In this document: piece by piece, positions 7,410 to 16,655 of the stretch
Layout of the letters: every line of letters begins with the position of its first letter
How positions within the stretch are numbered: the stretch's first letter is position 1
Assembly: GCA_035541655.1 (NCBI GenBank)
Contig: DATKMY010000096.1
Location: 1-64,000, forward strand
DNA from: CAIWHR01 sp035541655
GTDB lineage: Bacteria; Pseudomonadota; Gammaproteobacteria; Burkholderiales; Casimicrobiaceae
Length of the DNA: 64,000 nt
Direction of reading: 5' to 3'
The notes under the pieces: model-generated
What the model was told of the DNA's origin: nothing
What the model saw: only the letters and a program-made list of their open reading frames with translations
The model's database searches: none
Program-made: the position numbers and the translations under genes

Positions 7410-9464
7410 TCACGTCGCCGATTCCATCGCATTATGCCGCAGAAAGGCTTCGAGCTGGGGCGCCCGCCCGCGAAACGCGACGAACGATTCGAGCGCATCG
7501 CGGGTGCCTCCGCGCGAGAGCACCTCGTCGCGGAAGCGCTCGCCGGTGGCCGGCGACAGCACGCCGGTCTCCTCGAATGCCGAGAAGGCGTCGGCGGAGA
7601 GCACTTCGGCCCATTTGTAGCTGTAGTATCCAGCCGCATAGCCGCCGGCGAACACGTGCGCGAACGACTGCATGAAACGATCGTACGTTGCGCGCGGAAC
7701 GACGGCGACTTCGCGCCGCGCGGCGTCGAGCACCGACTGCGGTGAATCGCCGCCCACGGGGTCGTAGCTCGAGTGCAGCAGCATGTCGAACAGAGCGAAC
7801 TCGAGATGGCGAACCGTCGACAGGCCGCTCTGGAAGTTCTTCGCAGCCACCATCCTATCGAAGAGCGCGCGCGGAAGCGGCTCGCCGGTTTCGACGTGCG
7901 CGCTCATCTGCGAGACGACGTCCCACTCCCAGCAGAAGTTTTCCATGAATTGGCTGGGCAGTTCGACTGCGTCCCATTCGACGCCCTGGATGCCGGAGAC
8001 GCCGGCCACTTCGACCCGAGTGAGCAGCTGATGCAGACCGTGGCCGAACTCGTGGAAGAGCGTGATGACTTCGTCATGCGTGAATGTCGCCGGCAGGCCC
8101 TCGACCGGCGCCGTCAGGTTGCAGGTGAGAAATGCGACGGGATACTGCACCCGTGTGCCGATGCGGCGGCGGTTGATCGCTTCGTCCATCCACGCGCCGG
8201 CCTGCTTTCCGGCGCGCGCGTAGTTGTCGAGATAGAACTGGCCGACGAGCGTGCCGCTCGCGTCGAACACGTCGAAGAAGCGCACATCGGGATGCCAGGC
8301 CGGCGCGCGGCTTTCGCGAATCGCGATCCCGTAGAGCGTCTCGGCGACACGGAACAGCCCTGCCAGCACCCTGTGCTCGGGAAAGTAGGGGCGAATCTCC
8401 TGGTCGGAGAACGCGAACCGATCCACTTTGAGCTTCTCCGAGGCGTAGGCGATGTCCCAGGGCGCGAGGTCGGCGATGGCGAGGCGCTCGCGAGCGAAGG
8501 CGACGAGCTCGGCGTAGTCGCGCTCGGCGTGGGGCTTGGCGCGGCGCGCGAGGTCGCGGAGAAATCCGAGGACTTCGTCCACGCTTCGTGCCATCTTCGG
8601 CACGAGCGAGACTTCGGCGTAGTTCGCGTAGCCGAGAAGCAGCGCGGCATCGTGGCGCAGCTCGAGGATGCGCCGGATCACCGTCGTGTTGTCCCACTCC
8701 TTCGCCGCGCCCAGTTCGGACGCGCGCGTCGCGTAGGCGCGGTGCAGTGTCGCTCGCAGCGCAGGGTCGTCGGCGTAGCTCATCACCGGCTGGTAGCAGG
8801 GCATGCGCAGCGTGAGCTTCCAGCCGGTCCTGCCGTCGGCCGCCGCGGCCGCGCGCGCCTCGGCGAGCACGTCGCGTGGAACCCCGGCAAGCGCAGCTTC
8901 ATCATCGACGTAGAGACCCCACGCGTTCGTCGCGTCGAGCAGGTTGTCGTCGAATCTCGCCGCGAGCTCGGCGAGCTCCTCCTCGACCGCCTTGAAGCGC
9001 GCCTTGCTGTCGGGCGGGAGCTCGGCGCCACCCAGCCGGAAATCGCGCAGCTCGATCTCGATCGCGCGCCGGCGCGCCGCGTCGAGTGCGGCAAACGACG
9101 GCGAATCCGCGAGCGCCTGGTAGCGGCGGAAGAGACGCAAGTCCTGCGCGAGATCGGCGAAGAACGCCGTGATCGTGGGAAGGCTCGCGTGATAGGCCTC
9201 GCGCATCTGTGGCGTGCTCGCGACGGCGTTCAGATGAGCGACGGCGGCCCACGCGCGGCTCAGCCGATCGAGCGCGTCGGCGAGCGGCTCCGCGACGTTG
9301 TCCCAGCTTGCGGGGCTCGTGTCGGCGGCAACGATCTCGATCGCGTTGCGCGCCGCGAGGACGAGCAGGTCGATCGCGGGCTTCACGTGCTCGGGGCGCA
9401 CCGCGTCGAGTCGCGGCAGCCCCGAGAAATCGAGCAGCGGATTCGCTGCGTGTTCGGCATCCAT
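7410..9464 (-). CDS. prlC: Oligopeptidase A, M3 family zinc metallopeptidase
   Basis: This cytoplasmic thimet-type oligopeptidase degrades short peptides, including cleaved signal peptides. The 684-residue protein matches the family's length. The zinc site is the HEFGHGLH motif near residue 467, with the third ligand in the downstream EWDAVELPSQFMENF segment. The C-terminal YAAGYYSYKWAEVLSADAFSAF stretch is typical of PrlC. The ATG is followed by MDAEHAANPLLDFSGLP, a common start in this family. The glutaredoxin-like gene follows 19 bases downstream on the same strand. Confidence 0.96.
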   Translation of the reverse strand: MDAEHAANPLLDFSGLPRLDAVRPEHVKPAIDLLVLAARNAIEIVAADTSPASWDNVAEPLADALDRLSRAWAAVAHLNAVASTPQMREAYHASLPTITAFFADLAQDLRLFRRYQALADSPSFAALDAARRRAIEIELRDFRLGGAELPPDSKARFKAVEEELAELAARFDDNLLDATNAWGLYVDDEAALAGVPRDVLAEARAAAAADGRTGWKLTLRMPCYQPVMSYADDPALRATLHRAYATRASELGAAKEWDNTTVIRRILELRHDAALLLGYANYAEVSLVPKMARSVDEVLGFLRDLARRAKPHAERDYAELVAFARERLAIADLAPWDIAYASEKLKVDRFAFSDQEIRPYFPEHRVLAGLFRVAETLYGIAIRESRAPAWHPDVRFFDVFDASGTLVGQFYLDNYARAGKQAGAWMDEAINRRRIGTRVQYPVAFLTCNLTAPVEGLPATFTHDEVITLFHEFGHGLHQLLTRVEVAGVSGIQGVEWDAVELPSQFMENFCWEWDVVSQMSAHVETGEPLPRALFDRMVAAKNFQSGLSTVRHLEFALFDMLLHSSYDPVGGDSPQSVLDAARREVAVVPRATYDRFMQSFAHVFAGGYAAGYYSYKWAEVLSADAFSAFEETGVLSPATGERFRDEVLSRGGTRDALESFVAFRGRAPQLEAFLRHNAMESAT

Positions 9465-9535
9465 CCTGCAATTCCCTTTCGGGTCGATGGCGCGCGTCGT
9501 TCAGTAGATCACGCGAACGTGCCGGCCGGCAACTG

Positions 9536-10234
9536 CTAGGCGGGCCGACCCGACGCGCGGTCGTCGAGCGCACGGTCGAGCGCGGCGAGATCCTGCGGCG
9601 TGCCGACGTTCGTCCAGTGCCCGCTGAAATACTCGCCTGACACGATGCCCTCGGCAATCCACCGCTGGAAGTAGGGCAAGAGTCTGAGCCGGGTCATCCG
9701 CGGGGCGTCGCGAAACAGCGCGGTGTCGTAGAGGCCGATGTTCGCGAACGTCCTTCGCGCCGCGTCTGCGAAGACGATGCGGCCGTCGATCAACGCGAAA
9801 TCGCCGGCACGGTGATAGACGGGATTGTCGACCATCACCAGGTGAACGCGCGGCGCGTTCGCGGATTCCTTCATCGCTTCCGCGCGCGGCCGCAGCGACG
9901 AGTAATCGAACGCGGTGTGGATGTCGCCGGAGACGATCAACGCCGGCCCCTCGGGAAGGAGCGGAAGCGCGGTCGCGATGCCGCCGGCTGCCTCGAGCGG
10001 CTCGGGTTCGAACGACCAGAGAATTTTCACGCCGAGCGCGGCGCCGTCGCCGAACGCCGCGACGAACCGCTCGGAGAGGTGCGCGACGTTGACGACGATC
10101 CTGCGGAAGCCGGCGCGTGCGAGCGCCTCGACCTGCCACGCGAGCAGCGGCTTCCCGCCCGCGGCGAGCAGCGGTTTCGGCGTCGCGTCGGAGAGCGGGC
10201 GCATCCGCTCGCCGCGCCCCGCGGCGAGGACCAT
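9536..10234 (-). CDS. murU: N-acetylmuramate alpha-1-phosphate uridylyltransferase
   Basis: MurU converts MurNAc-1-phosphate and UTP to UDP-MurNAc in the peptidoglycan-recycling route that bypasses MurA. The nucleotidyltransferase motif MVLAAGRGERMRPLSDATPKPLL is at the N-terminus, and the SGDIHT segment supplies the metal-binding Asp. I give the ATG at 10234. A TTG at 10264 overlaps the amgK stop and would add ten residues, completing the first beta strand, so it is a serious alternative. The protein is 232 residues from the ATG. Adjacency to amgK is the best evidence for MurU over other sugar-phosphate nucleotidyltransferases. Confidence 0.9.
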   Translation of the reverse strand: MVLAAGRGERMRPLSDATPKPLLAAGGKPLLAWQVEALARAGFRRIVVNVAHLSERFVAAFGDGAALGVKILWSFEPEPLEAAGGIATALPLLPEGPALIVSGDIHTAFDYSSLRPRAEAMKESANAPRVHLVMVDNPVYHRAGDFALIDGRIVFADAARRTFANIGLYDTALFRDAPRMTRLRLLPYFQRWIAEGIVSGEYFSGHWTNVGTPQDLAALDRALDDRASGRPA

Positions 10235-10260
10235 CGCGCCGATTTCCGGACGCCGCGGCT

Positions 10261-11286
10261 TCAATGCGCGACGGCGCCGGCGGGCGCGCGGTCCTCGAGC
10301 TCGTCGATCAGCTCGGCGAGCGGAGCGAGCGCACCGTAGCGTGCGCACGCGGCGCGCAGATACGCGAGAACGCGCGGCATGTCGTCGAGATACGCGGCCT
10401 TTCCGTCGCGGTAGTAGAGCCGGGCGAAGATGCCGAGGACTTTCAGTTGTCGCTGCACGCCCATCCATTCGAAGTCGTTCCAGAACTCCGCGAAGTCACC
10501 GCGCACGGGAAGCCCGCGCTTGCGCGCGCGCTCCCAGTAGCGGATCGCCCAGTCGATCTGCCGCTCTTCGTCCCAGGCGACGTAGGCGTCGCGCAGCAGC
10601 GACACGAGATCGTAGGTGATCGGCCCGACGACGGCGTCCTGGAAGTCGAGCACGCCGGGATTCGGGTCGCTCACCATCAGGTTGCGCGAGTGATAGTCTC
10701 GGTGCACGTAGACGCGAGGCTCAGCGAGATTGCGGGCGACGATCAGCCGGAACGCGTCGGTCAGCGTGCGCTCCTGCGCGGGCGAGAGCGGATGGCCGAG
10801 ACGCTTCGCGACGTACCAATCTGGGAAGAGCCGGAGCTCGCGCGTGAGGAGCGCGTCGTCGTAGGGCTCGAGGTGCGCGTCGTCGCGTGTCGCGGCCTGC
10901 CAGCGGATGAGCGCGTCGATCGCATCCGAGTAGAGCGCGGGCGCGGTCGACGCATCGAGCGCAGCGAGGTACGTTCGCGCGCCGAGATCGGTCAGCATCA
11001 GGAATCCGCGCTCGAGGTCGGCGGCAAGCACTGCCGGCGCATGGACGCCGGCGTCCGCGAGGAGCTTCGCCACGTGCACGTAAGGCCGGCAGTTCTCCAT
11101 CGGCGGAGGCGCGTCCATCGCGATGAGCGTCGGGTGCCCGCGCCACGGCGCTTCGGGTGTGATCCGGAAGTAGCGGCGGAAGCTCGCATCGGCGGAAGCG
11201 GGCGCGAGCGTGAAACGATCGGTCCCCAACGCCCGTCTTACCCAACTCGCAACGAGCTCGAGTCGGACGTCCTGGGCGGCGCTCAT
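10261..11286 (-). CDS. amgK: N-acetylmuramate/N-acetylglucosamine anomeric kinase AmgK
   Basis: AmgK phosphorylates MurNAc (and GlcNAc) at C1, giving the MurU substrate. The 341-residue aminoglycoside-phosphotransferase fold shows the catalytic loop VYVHRDYHSRNLMV and the metal-binding GVLDFQDAVVGPITYDLVSLLRDAY. The ATG at 11286 (MSAAQDVRLELVASWV) is preferred over upstream codons that would extend into the lptD promoter region. It is divergent from lptD and coupled to murU, an order conserved in many beta- and gammaproteobacteria. Confidence 0.92.
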   Translation of the reverse strand: MSAAQDVRLELVASWVRRALGTDRFTLAPASADASFRRYFRITPEAPWRGHPTLIAMDAPPPMENCRPYVHVAKLLADAGVHAPAVLAADLERGFLMLTDLGARTYLAALDASTAPALYSDAIDALIRWQAATRDDAHLEPYDDALLTRELRLFPDWYVAKRLGHPLSPAQERTLTDAFRLIVARNLAEPRVYVHRDYHSRNLMVSDPNPGVLDFQDAVVGPITYDLVSLLRDAYVAWDEERQIDWAIRYWERARKRGLPVRGDFAEFWNDFEWMGVQRQLKVLGIFARLYYRDGKAAYLDDMPRVLAYLRAACARYGALAPLAELIDELEDRAPAGAVAH

Positions 11287-11403
11287 CGGATATGGGGTGT
11301 AGGCGGACGGCGCGGGACGGGACAAGGGCGCCATCGACGATCGATGCACTAGAATGAATCATTTTACAACGGCTGTTCCGCGTCTTCGCACGAGCTCCCG
11401 TCG

Positions 11404-13767
11404 ATGAGACTGCGCTTGACCCCCGCCACCGTTGCGCTTGCCGCAGCGATCGCGTCGCTGTCGGCCGCAGCGCAGTCGTTGCCGTCGGGAGCCCCGCCGG
11501 AGGAGCCGATGCCGCAGCCCGTGCTCAAAGCGGCCCCGCAGTTGACGCCGCCTCCCGTCAGCGCGCCGCGACCTCCGGGGACCGCCGCGCCCGCGACGCC
11601 CGCGATCCCGCAGCCTCGCCCGCCGTTCCAGGAAGGCGTGATCTTCCTGCGTGCCGACCGGGTCGACGGCGTCGCCGAGAAGTACATCGAGGCATCCGGA
11701 AAAGTCGAGTTGCGCACGCGTACCGACACGGTGCTTGCCGACTCGCTGCGCTACGACTTCGTCGCCGACGAGGTGTTCGCCCAGGGCAACGTGCTGATCC
11801 GCCGCGGCATCGACTGGATCACGGGGCCGGAAGCGAAGTTCAAGCGCGACACGGAGACAGGCTACTTCAAGTCGGCGCGCTTCTACATCGGTGAAAACAA
11901 CTCGCGCGGGAGCGCCTCCGAGATCCGGTTCACGGGCCCCAATCACTACGAGGCCTCGGACGCCCGCTACACGACTTGCGTCGCGCCGCGCGACGACTGG
12001 TACATCAGGATGGACGAGCTCGAAGTCGATCGCGCACGTTCGATCGGCACGGGGCACGATGCGACGCTCTATTTCCTGGGCGCGCCGGTCATGTTCACGC
12101 CGTGGGCGGAGTTCCCCCTGTCGAACGAGCGCAAGTCGGGTTTCCTCACGCCGCTGTTCGGATCGTCGCAGACGCGCGGCTTCGAGTACGCGCAGCCCTA
12201 CTACTTCAACCTGGCGCCCAACTACGACGCGACGTTCGCGCCGCGGGAAATGACGAAGCGCGGGCTGCAGCTCCTCGGCCAGGGGCGCTACCTCTTCGAC
12301 GATTCGCAGGGCGAAATGACCGGCGAATATCTGCCGAACGATCACGTCACCGGCGAGACGCGCTGGGGCGTGTCCTGGAAGCACACGCAGCGGCTCGATG
12401 CGCTCCTTCCCGGCCTCGCCGGGTACTGGAACTACAACAAGGTTTCCGACAACACGTACTTCGCCGATCTCGCCGATCGCGTCGGCTTGACCTCGCAGAC
12501 GACGCTGCCGCGCGAGGCGGGGTTCGTCTACGGCAAGGCGCCGTGGACGATCATCGCCCGCGCGCAGGAGTTCCAGACGCTGTCCGATCCGACGGTGCCC
12601 CCGGGGCCACCGCCCTACAATCGCGTTCCCCAGGTCTTCGGCGCGCTCCAGGCCGTCGACTGGAAGGGCTTTACGGTCTCGGGGACCGGCGAATACGCCG
12701 ACTTCCAGAACCCGACGCTCATCACCGGTCAGCGCGCATACGTGTATCCGATCCTCTCGTGGACGATGCAGGGACCGGCTTGGTACTTCACGGCGAGCCA
12801 GGCCGTGCACGCGCGGCATTACACCCTCAACTCGCCGACACCGGACATCGCCGAGCAGACCTACGTGATCCCGATCTCCACGCTCGATGCCGGCCTCGTG
12901 TTCGAGCGCGACTGGAGCGCGTTCGGGCAGAACTTCGTTCAGACGCTCGAGCCGCGCGCCTATTACGTCTACGTCCCGTTCAAGGACCAGAGCAAGGCCC
13001 CGATCTTCGACACTGCGGTCGACGACTTCAATTTCGCGCAGCTGTACAGCCCAAACCGCTATCTCGGCAACGACCGGATCGGTGACGCGAATCAGATCAC
13101 CGTGGGACTCACGTCGAGGCTCCTCGATCCGGTGTCGGGCGGCGAGCGTTTGCGCGTGCAAGTCGGCGAGCGCTTTTACTTCTACGACCAGCGCGTGACG
13201 CTGAACGAGTCGCCGCGCTCGGCAACGTCATCCGATTTCCTGATCGGCATGGAGGGACGCTTGTCGGACGTCTGGGCGATGAGCGGCCTCATGGAATACA
13301 ACTTCTCTTCGGGAGAGCTCGAGCGCCTCGATGGCGGGGTCCGTTATACCCCTGCGCCGGGAAAGGCGTTCAACGCGACGTATCGCTACGCACGGCAGGA
13401 GCCGGACGCGAGCGGACTGCCAACGCAATTGAAGCAGTTCGATCTGTCGGCGCAATGGCCCGTGTCGGACTCGGTGAGCCTGATCGGCCGCTGGAACTAT
13501 TCGCTGGTCGACAGCAAGACGCTCGAGGGGGTCGGCGGCATCGAGTATAATGGCGGCTGCTACGTCGTGCGTCTCGTCGGACAGCGATTGCAGACGACCA
13601 CGCAGCAGTACACGACGGCGATCTACCTGCAGCTCGAGTTGAACGGCGTTGCGCGATTGGGCACCAATCCGCTCGACCTTCTCCGGCGCAGCGTCCCGGG
13701 CTATCAGCGAACCAACGACCCGACGCTGGCCCCCAGGGATCGCGACGATCTGTTCCAGGAATACTGA
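11404..13767 (+). CDS. lptD: LPS-assembly outer membrane protein LptD
   Basis: LptD with LptE inserts lipopolysaccharide into the outer leaflet. The 787-residue protein has a signal peptide (about residues 1-24), a Pro/Ala-rich linker (to about 75), a periplasmic LptA-like jellyroll domain (FLRADRVDGVAEKYIEASGKVEL onward), and a large C-terminal beta barrel. Only two mature cysteines are visible, one in ARYTTCVAPRDDWYI and one in YNGGCYVVRL. The E. coli protein has two cysteine pairs. surA follows after 9 bases and encodes the chaperone needed for LptD folding. Confidence 0.96.
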   Translation: MRLRLTPATVALAAAIASLSAAAQSLPSGAPPEEPMPQPVLKAAPQLTPPPVSAPRPPGTAAPATPAIPQPRPPFQEGVIFLRADRVDGVAEKYIEASGKVELRTRTDTVLADSLRYDFVADEVFAQGNVLIRRGIDWITGPEAKFKRDTETGYFKSARFYIGENNSRGSASEIRFTGPNHYEASDARYTTCVAPRDDWYIRMDELEVDRARSIGTGHDATLYFLGAPVMFTPWAEFPLSNERKSGFLTPLFGSSQTRGFEYAQPYYFNLAPNYDATFAPREMTKRGLQLLGQGRYLFDDSQGEMTGEYLPNDHVTGETRWGVSWKHTQRLDALLPGLAGYWNYNKVSDNTYFADLADRVGLTSQTTLPREAGFVYGKAPWTIIARAQEFQTLSDPTVPPGPPPYNRVPQVFGALQAVDWKGFTVSGTGEYADFQNPTLITGQRAYVYPILSWTMQGPAWYFTASQAVHARHYTLNSPTPDIAEQTYVIPISTLDAGLVFERDWSAFGQNFVQTLEPRAYYVYVPFKDQSKAPIFDTAVDDFNFAQLYSPNRYLGNDRIGDANQITVGLTSRLLDPVSGGERLRVQVGERFYFYDQRVTLNESPRSATSSDFLIGMEGRLSDVWAMSGLMEYNFSSGELERLDGGVRYTPAPGKAFNATYRYARQEPDASGLPTQLKQFDLSAQWPVSDSVSLIGRWNYSLVDSKTLEGVGGIEYNGGCYVVRLVGQRLQTTTQQYTTAIYLQLELNGVARLGTNPLDLLRRSVPGYQRTNDPTLAPRDRDDLFQEY

Positions 13768-13776
13768 GGTCACACG

Positions 13777-15186
13777 ATGTGCATACTCCATTCGGCCGCT
13801 CGCCTCCGCGCAGCGCTCGCTGCGCTGGCGCTGGCGCTGTCGACGACGGCGGCGCTCGCCCAGCGATCCGCCGCGGGCGCAACGCCAGCGCCCGGGGCGA
13901 CGCCAGCCGCCGCCGCTGCTGCGGCGGCCTCCACGGCCCGCGCTGCGTCGTCCAGCGATCGCAGCGTGCTCATCGACCGGGTGGTCGCGATCGTCAACGA
14001 CGAAGCGCTGACGCAGTACGACGTCACCGAGCAGACGCGCACCGCCCTTGCGCAGATGAAGCAGCAGAACGTGTCGCCCCCCGCGCCCGATGTGCTCGAG
14101 AAACAGCTGCTCGAGTACCTGATAACGCAGCGCGTGCTGCTCCAGTACGCGAAAGAGCAGGGGATCCGCGTTGACGACACGCAGGTCGAGCGCACGATCG
14201 CGCGGATCGCGCAGGACAACAAGATGACGATGGACGAGTTCAAGCAGGCAGTCGCGCGCGAAGGCCTCGATTTTTCGAAGTACCGCGAGGACATCCGCTT
14301 CGAGATGCTCAAGCAGCGGCTGCTCGAGCGCGAGGTGGATCCTCGCGTCACCGTGAGCGACGCCGAAGTCGACCTCTTCCTGGCGACGCAGGATTCGCAG
14401 GCGGGCGGCGAAGTCGAATACAGGGTCGCGCACATCCTCGTGCGCGTGCCCGAGCAGGCGACGCCCGAGCAGATCGACCAGCGCGTGAAGAGGGTCGAGG
14501 AGGCGATGCGCCAGCTGCGCTCGGGCGGTGATTTCGGCCAGGTCGCGGCAACCTTCTCGGATGCGCCCGACGCGCTGCAGGGCGGCAACCTCGGATGGCG
14601 CGCGCCCGCGCGGTTGCCGCAGATATTCCTCGATCCGCTGCGCAGCCTGAAGCCCGGGCAGTATTCGGGCGTCCTGCGCTCGGCGGCGGGCTTCCACATC
14701 GTGAAGCTGCTCGAAACGCGAAGCCGCAACGATCCGACCGTCGTCGAGCAGACCCGGGTCCGGCACATACTCATCAAGGTCAACGAGGTCAACTCGGACC
14801 TCGACGCGAAGGCGAAGATCGAGCGCATCAAGGAGCGCATCGACCTCGGCGCGACCTTCGACGAGCAGGCGAAGCTCAATTCGGAGGACGGCAGCGCGTC
14901 GAAGGGCGGCGAGCTCGGCTGGATCTCTCCGGGCGACACGGTGCCGGACTTCGAGGCGGCGATGAACCGGCTCAAGGTCGGAGAGATCTCGGGTCCGGTC
15001 AGGACGCCGTTCGGCTGGCACCTGATCGAGGTCGAGGAGCGCCGCACACAGGACGTCACGAAGGAGCGCCAGCGCGACCAGGCGCGAATCGCGCTGCGCC
15101 AGCGCAAGTCCGACGAGATGTTCCAGGACTGGGTGCGCCAGCAGCGCGACCGGACCTACGTCGAGATCAAGGCCGACGAGAAGTAG
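13777..15186 (+). CDS. surA: Periplasmic chaperone and peptidyl-prolyl isomerase SurA
   Basis: SurA escorts outer-membrane proteins such as LptD. The 469-residue protein has a signal peptide, an Ala/Pro-rich spacer (to about residue 62), and the N-terminal chaperone domain (SVLIDRVVAIVNDEALTQYDV onward). Two parvulin domains follow, beginning near YRVAHILVRVPE and TRVRHILIKVNE. The C-terminal helix ends DEMFQDWVRQQRDRTYVEIK, the typical SurA end. It is probably translated from the lptD transcript. Confidence 0.96.
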   Translation: MCILHSAARLRAALAALALALSTTAALAQRSAAGATPAPGATPAAAAAAAASTARAASSSDRSVLIDRVVAIVNDEALTQYDVTEQTRTALAQMKQQNVSPPAPDVLEKQLLEYLITQRVLLQYAKEQGIRVDDTQVERTIARIAQDNKMTMDEFKQAVAREGLDFSKYREDIRFEMLKQRLLEREVDPRVTVSDAEVDLFLATQDSQAGGEVEYRVAHILVRVPEQATPEQIDQRVKRVEEAMRQLRSGGDFGQVAATFSDAPDALQGGNLGWRAPARLPQIFLDPLRSLKPGQYSGVLRSAAGFHIVKLLETRSRNDPTVVEQTRVRHILIKVNEVNSDLDAKAKIERIKERIDLGATFDEQAKLNSEDGSASKGGELGWISPGDTVPDFEAAMNRLKVGEISGPVRTPFGWHLIEVEERRTQDVTKERQRDQARIALRQRKSDEMFQDWVRQQRDRTYVEIKADEK

Positions 15187-15237
15187 GCAGGAGCGTGACG
15201 GCGGCCGCGGCGTCAGCTCGCCCCGCCGCCGCTGCGT

Positions 15238-15444
15238 TCACTCCTGCGTCTGATAGACGTATGCGGCCTGCGCCACGCGGCCCGCGTCCATCTTCCTGGT
15301 TTCCGCGAGATCCTTCGGCCACTTGTCCCACCAGATCGCGCGGCTCGTCTGCTGCTCGTTTTCGAGCGAGGGTTTCTTCTCCTTCATCTCGCGGATGAAG
15401 CGCGTGTGGTCCGATTCGTAGTGGCGGGAGGGGAGCATTCCCAT
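15238..15444 (-). CDS. DUF3460 family protein
   Basis: This is a 68-residue cytoplasmic protein. Its YESDHTRFIREMKEKKPSLE and RAIWWDKWPKDL segments and its end AQAAYVYQTQE match the short DUF3460 family, which I know mainly from betaproteobacteria and which has no assigned function. The ATG at 15444 was chosen because GGAG lies seven bases upstream; a GTG two codons earlier sits too close to it. The gene converges on surA, 51 bases away. Confidence 0.85.
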   Translation of the reverse strand: MGMLPSRHYESDHTRFIREMKEKKPSLENEQQTSRAIWWDKWPKDLAETRKMDAGRVAQAAYVYQTQE

Positions 15445-15503
15445 GTGCACGCTCCGGGGGCGGCGTTCGGGTTCGGGGAGCGAATCTTATCACCGACCCG
15501 GGA

Positions 15504-16655
15504 TCACCTCGTTCGCTGCGGCCGGCCGGCAACGATCTCGAAGCGATAGAGCCGGCATTCGATCGCGCCGTTCCACAGCGGCGTTCGCCTCGAGGGCTTC
15601 AACCCGATCAGCTTCGGCAGCCTCGGGTCGCCGCTGAAGAGGCACGCCGTCCATCCCGCGTAGCGCTGCTTCAACGCATCGCCGAGCTTCGGATAGAGGG
15701 CCGCGAGCGAAGTTTCGTCGTCGAGGCGCACTCCATAGGGGGGATTCGCGACGAGCATGCCCGAGTGCACGGGCGCTGCGGAGTTCAGCACGTCGCCCTC
15801 GGCGATCGCGATCCAGCGGGCGACTCCGGCCGACTCCGCATTGCGCCGGCAGTGCGCGACGGCGCGCGGATCGACGTCGCTCGCGAAGATCGTCGGTGCC
15901 GACGGATCCGGCCGCACGCGATCGTGTGCGCGCTGACGGATCCGCTGCCACGTGGGGCCGTCGTACCATGCGAGTTTCTGGAATCCGAACGTGCGCTGCA
16001 ATCCGGGCGCGCGGTCGGCTGCCGCGAGCGCGGCTTCGATCGCGATCGTGCCCGCGCCGCACATCGGATCGGAGAGCGGCGTAGCGGGCGTCCAGCCGGC
16101 GAGCGCGAGGATGCCGGCGGCGAGGTTCTCGCGCAGCGGCGCCGCTTCGGTGTCGCGTCGCCATCCGCGCTTGAAAAGCGCCTCGCCCGAAGTGTCGAGA
16201 TAGAGCGTAGCGTCGTGCTCGGCGAGATGGCCGTAGGCTCGAACGTCGGGCCGTCTCTTGTCCACGGAAGGCCGGCTGCCGCAGTCGGCGCGAAACCGGT
16301 CGCAGATCGCATCCTTCATCCTTAGCGTCGCGAACTCGACGCTCGCGAGCGGCGAGCGGGTCGCTGCGAGGTCCACGCGCAACGTCCGCTCCGCCGTGAA
16401 ATGCCGCTTCCAGTCGATGCCGTTCGCGAGCGCGTAGAGCTCGTTCTCGTTGCGGTAGCGGCCGTGCGCGACCTGCCAAAGGATGCGGCTCGCAAGCCGC
16501 GACTCGAGGTTCGCGCGGTACGCAAGCTCGATTGGCCCCGCGAATGCGACGCCGCCCTCGGCTGGCGCGACGGACTGCGCCTCCAGCGCGCCAAGTTCCG
16601 ACGCGAGCGCCGCCTCGAGTCCGCGCGGACACGGCGCGAAGAAGCGCTCGGTCAC
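15504..16655 (-). CDS. THUMP-domain class I RNA methyltransferase (RlmL N-terminal type)
   Basis: The 383-residue protein is likely a 23S rRNA guanine N2-methyltransferase. An N-terminal ferredoxin-like/THUMP RNA-binding region (about 1-150) precedes a methyltransferase domain. Its motif I region is SDPMCGAGTIAIEAAL, its catalytic motif IV is ANPPYGVR, and its C-terminus reads WNGAIECRLYRFEI. It corresponds to the RlmL half of the E. coli RlmKL fusion, without the RlmK half. It starts with GTG at 16655, overlapping the stop of the ABC permease (GTGA), so the two are translationally coupled. Confidence 0.9.
   Translation of the reverse strand: MTERFFAPCPRGLEAALASELGALEAQSVAPAEGGVAFAGPIELAYRANLESRLASRILWQVAHGRYRNENELYALANGIDWKRHFTAERTLRVDLAATRSPLASVEFATLRMKDAICDRFRADCGSRPSVDKRRPDVRAYGHLAEHDATLYLDTSGEALFKRGWRRDTEAAPLRENLAAGILALAGWTPATPLSDPMCGAGTIAIEAALAAADRAPGLQRTFGFQKLAWYDGPTWQRIRQRAHDRVRPDPSAPTIFASDVDPRAVAHCRRNAESAGVARWIAIAEGDVLNSAAPVHSGMLVANPPYGVRLDDETSLAALYPKLGDALKQRYAGWTACLFSGDPRLPKLIGLKPSRRTPLWNGAIECRLYRFEIVAGRPQRTR

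Noticed and set aside
7773..9539. Long plus-strand frame opposite prlC
   Set aside because: It is an antisense shadow of a clearly conserved M3 peptidase. The composition is dominated by Arg, Glu, Val and His, with no recognisable domain.
11359..15107. Long minus-strand frames opposite lptD and surA
   Set aside because: These are shadows of well-conserved outer-membrane biogenesis genes with no motifs of their own.
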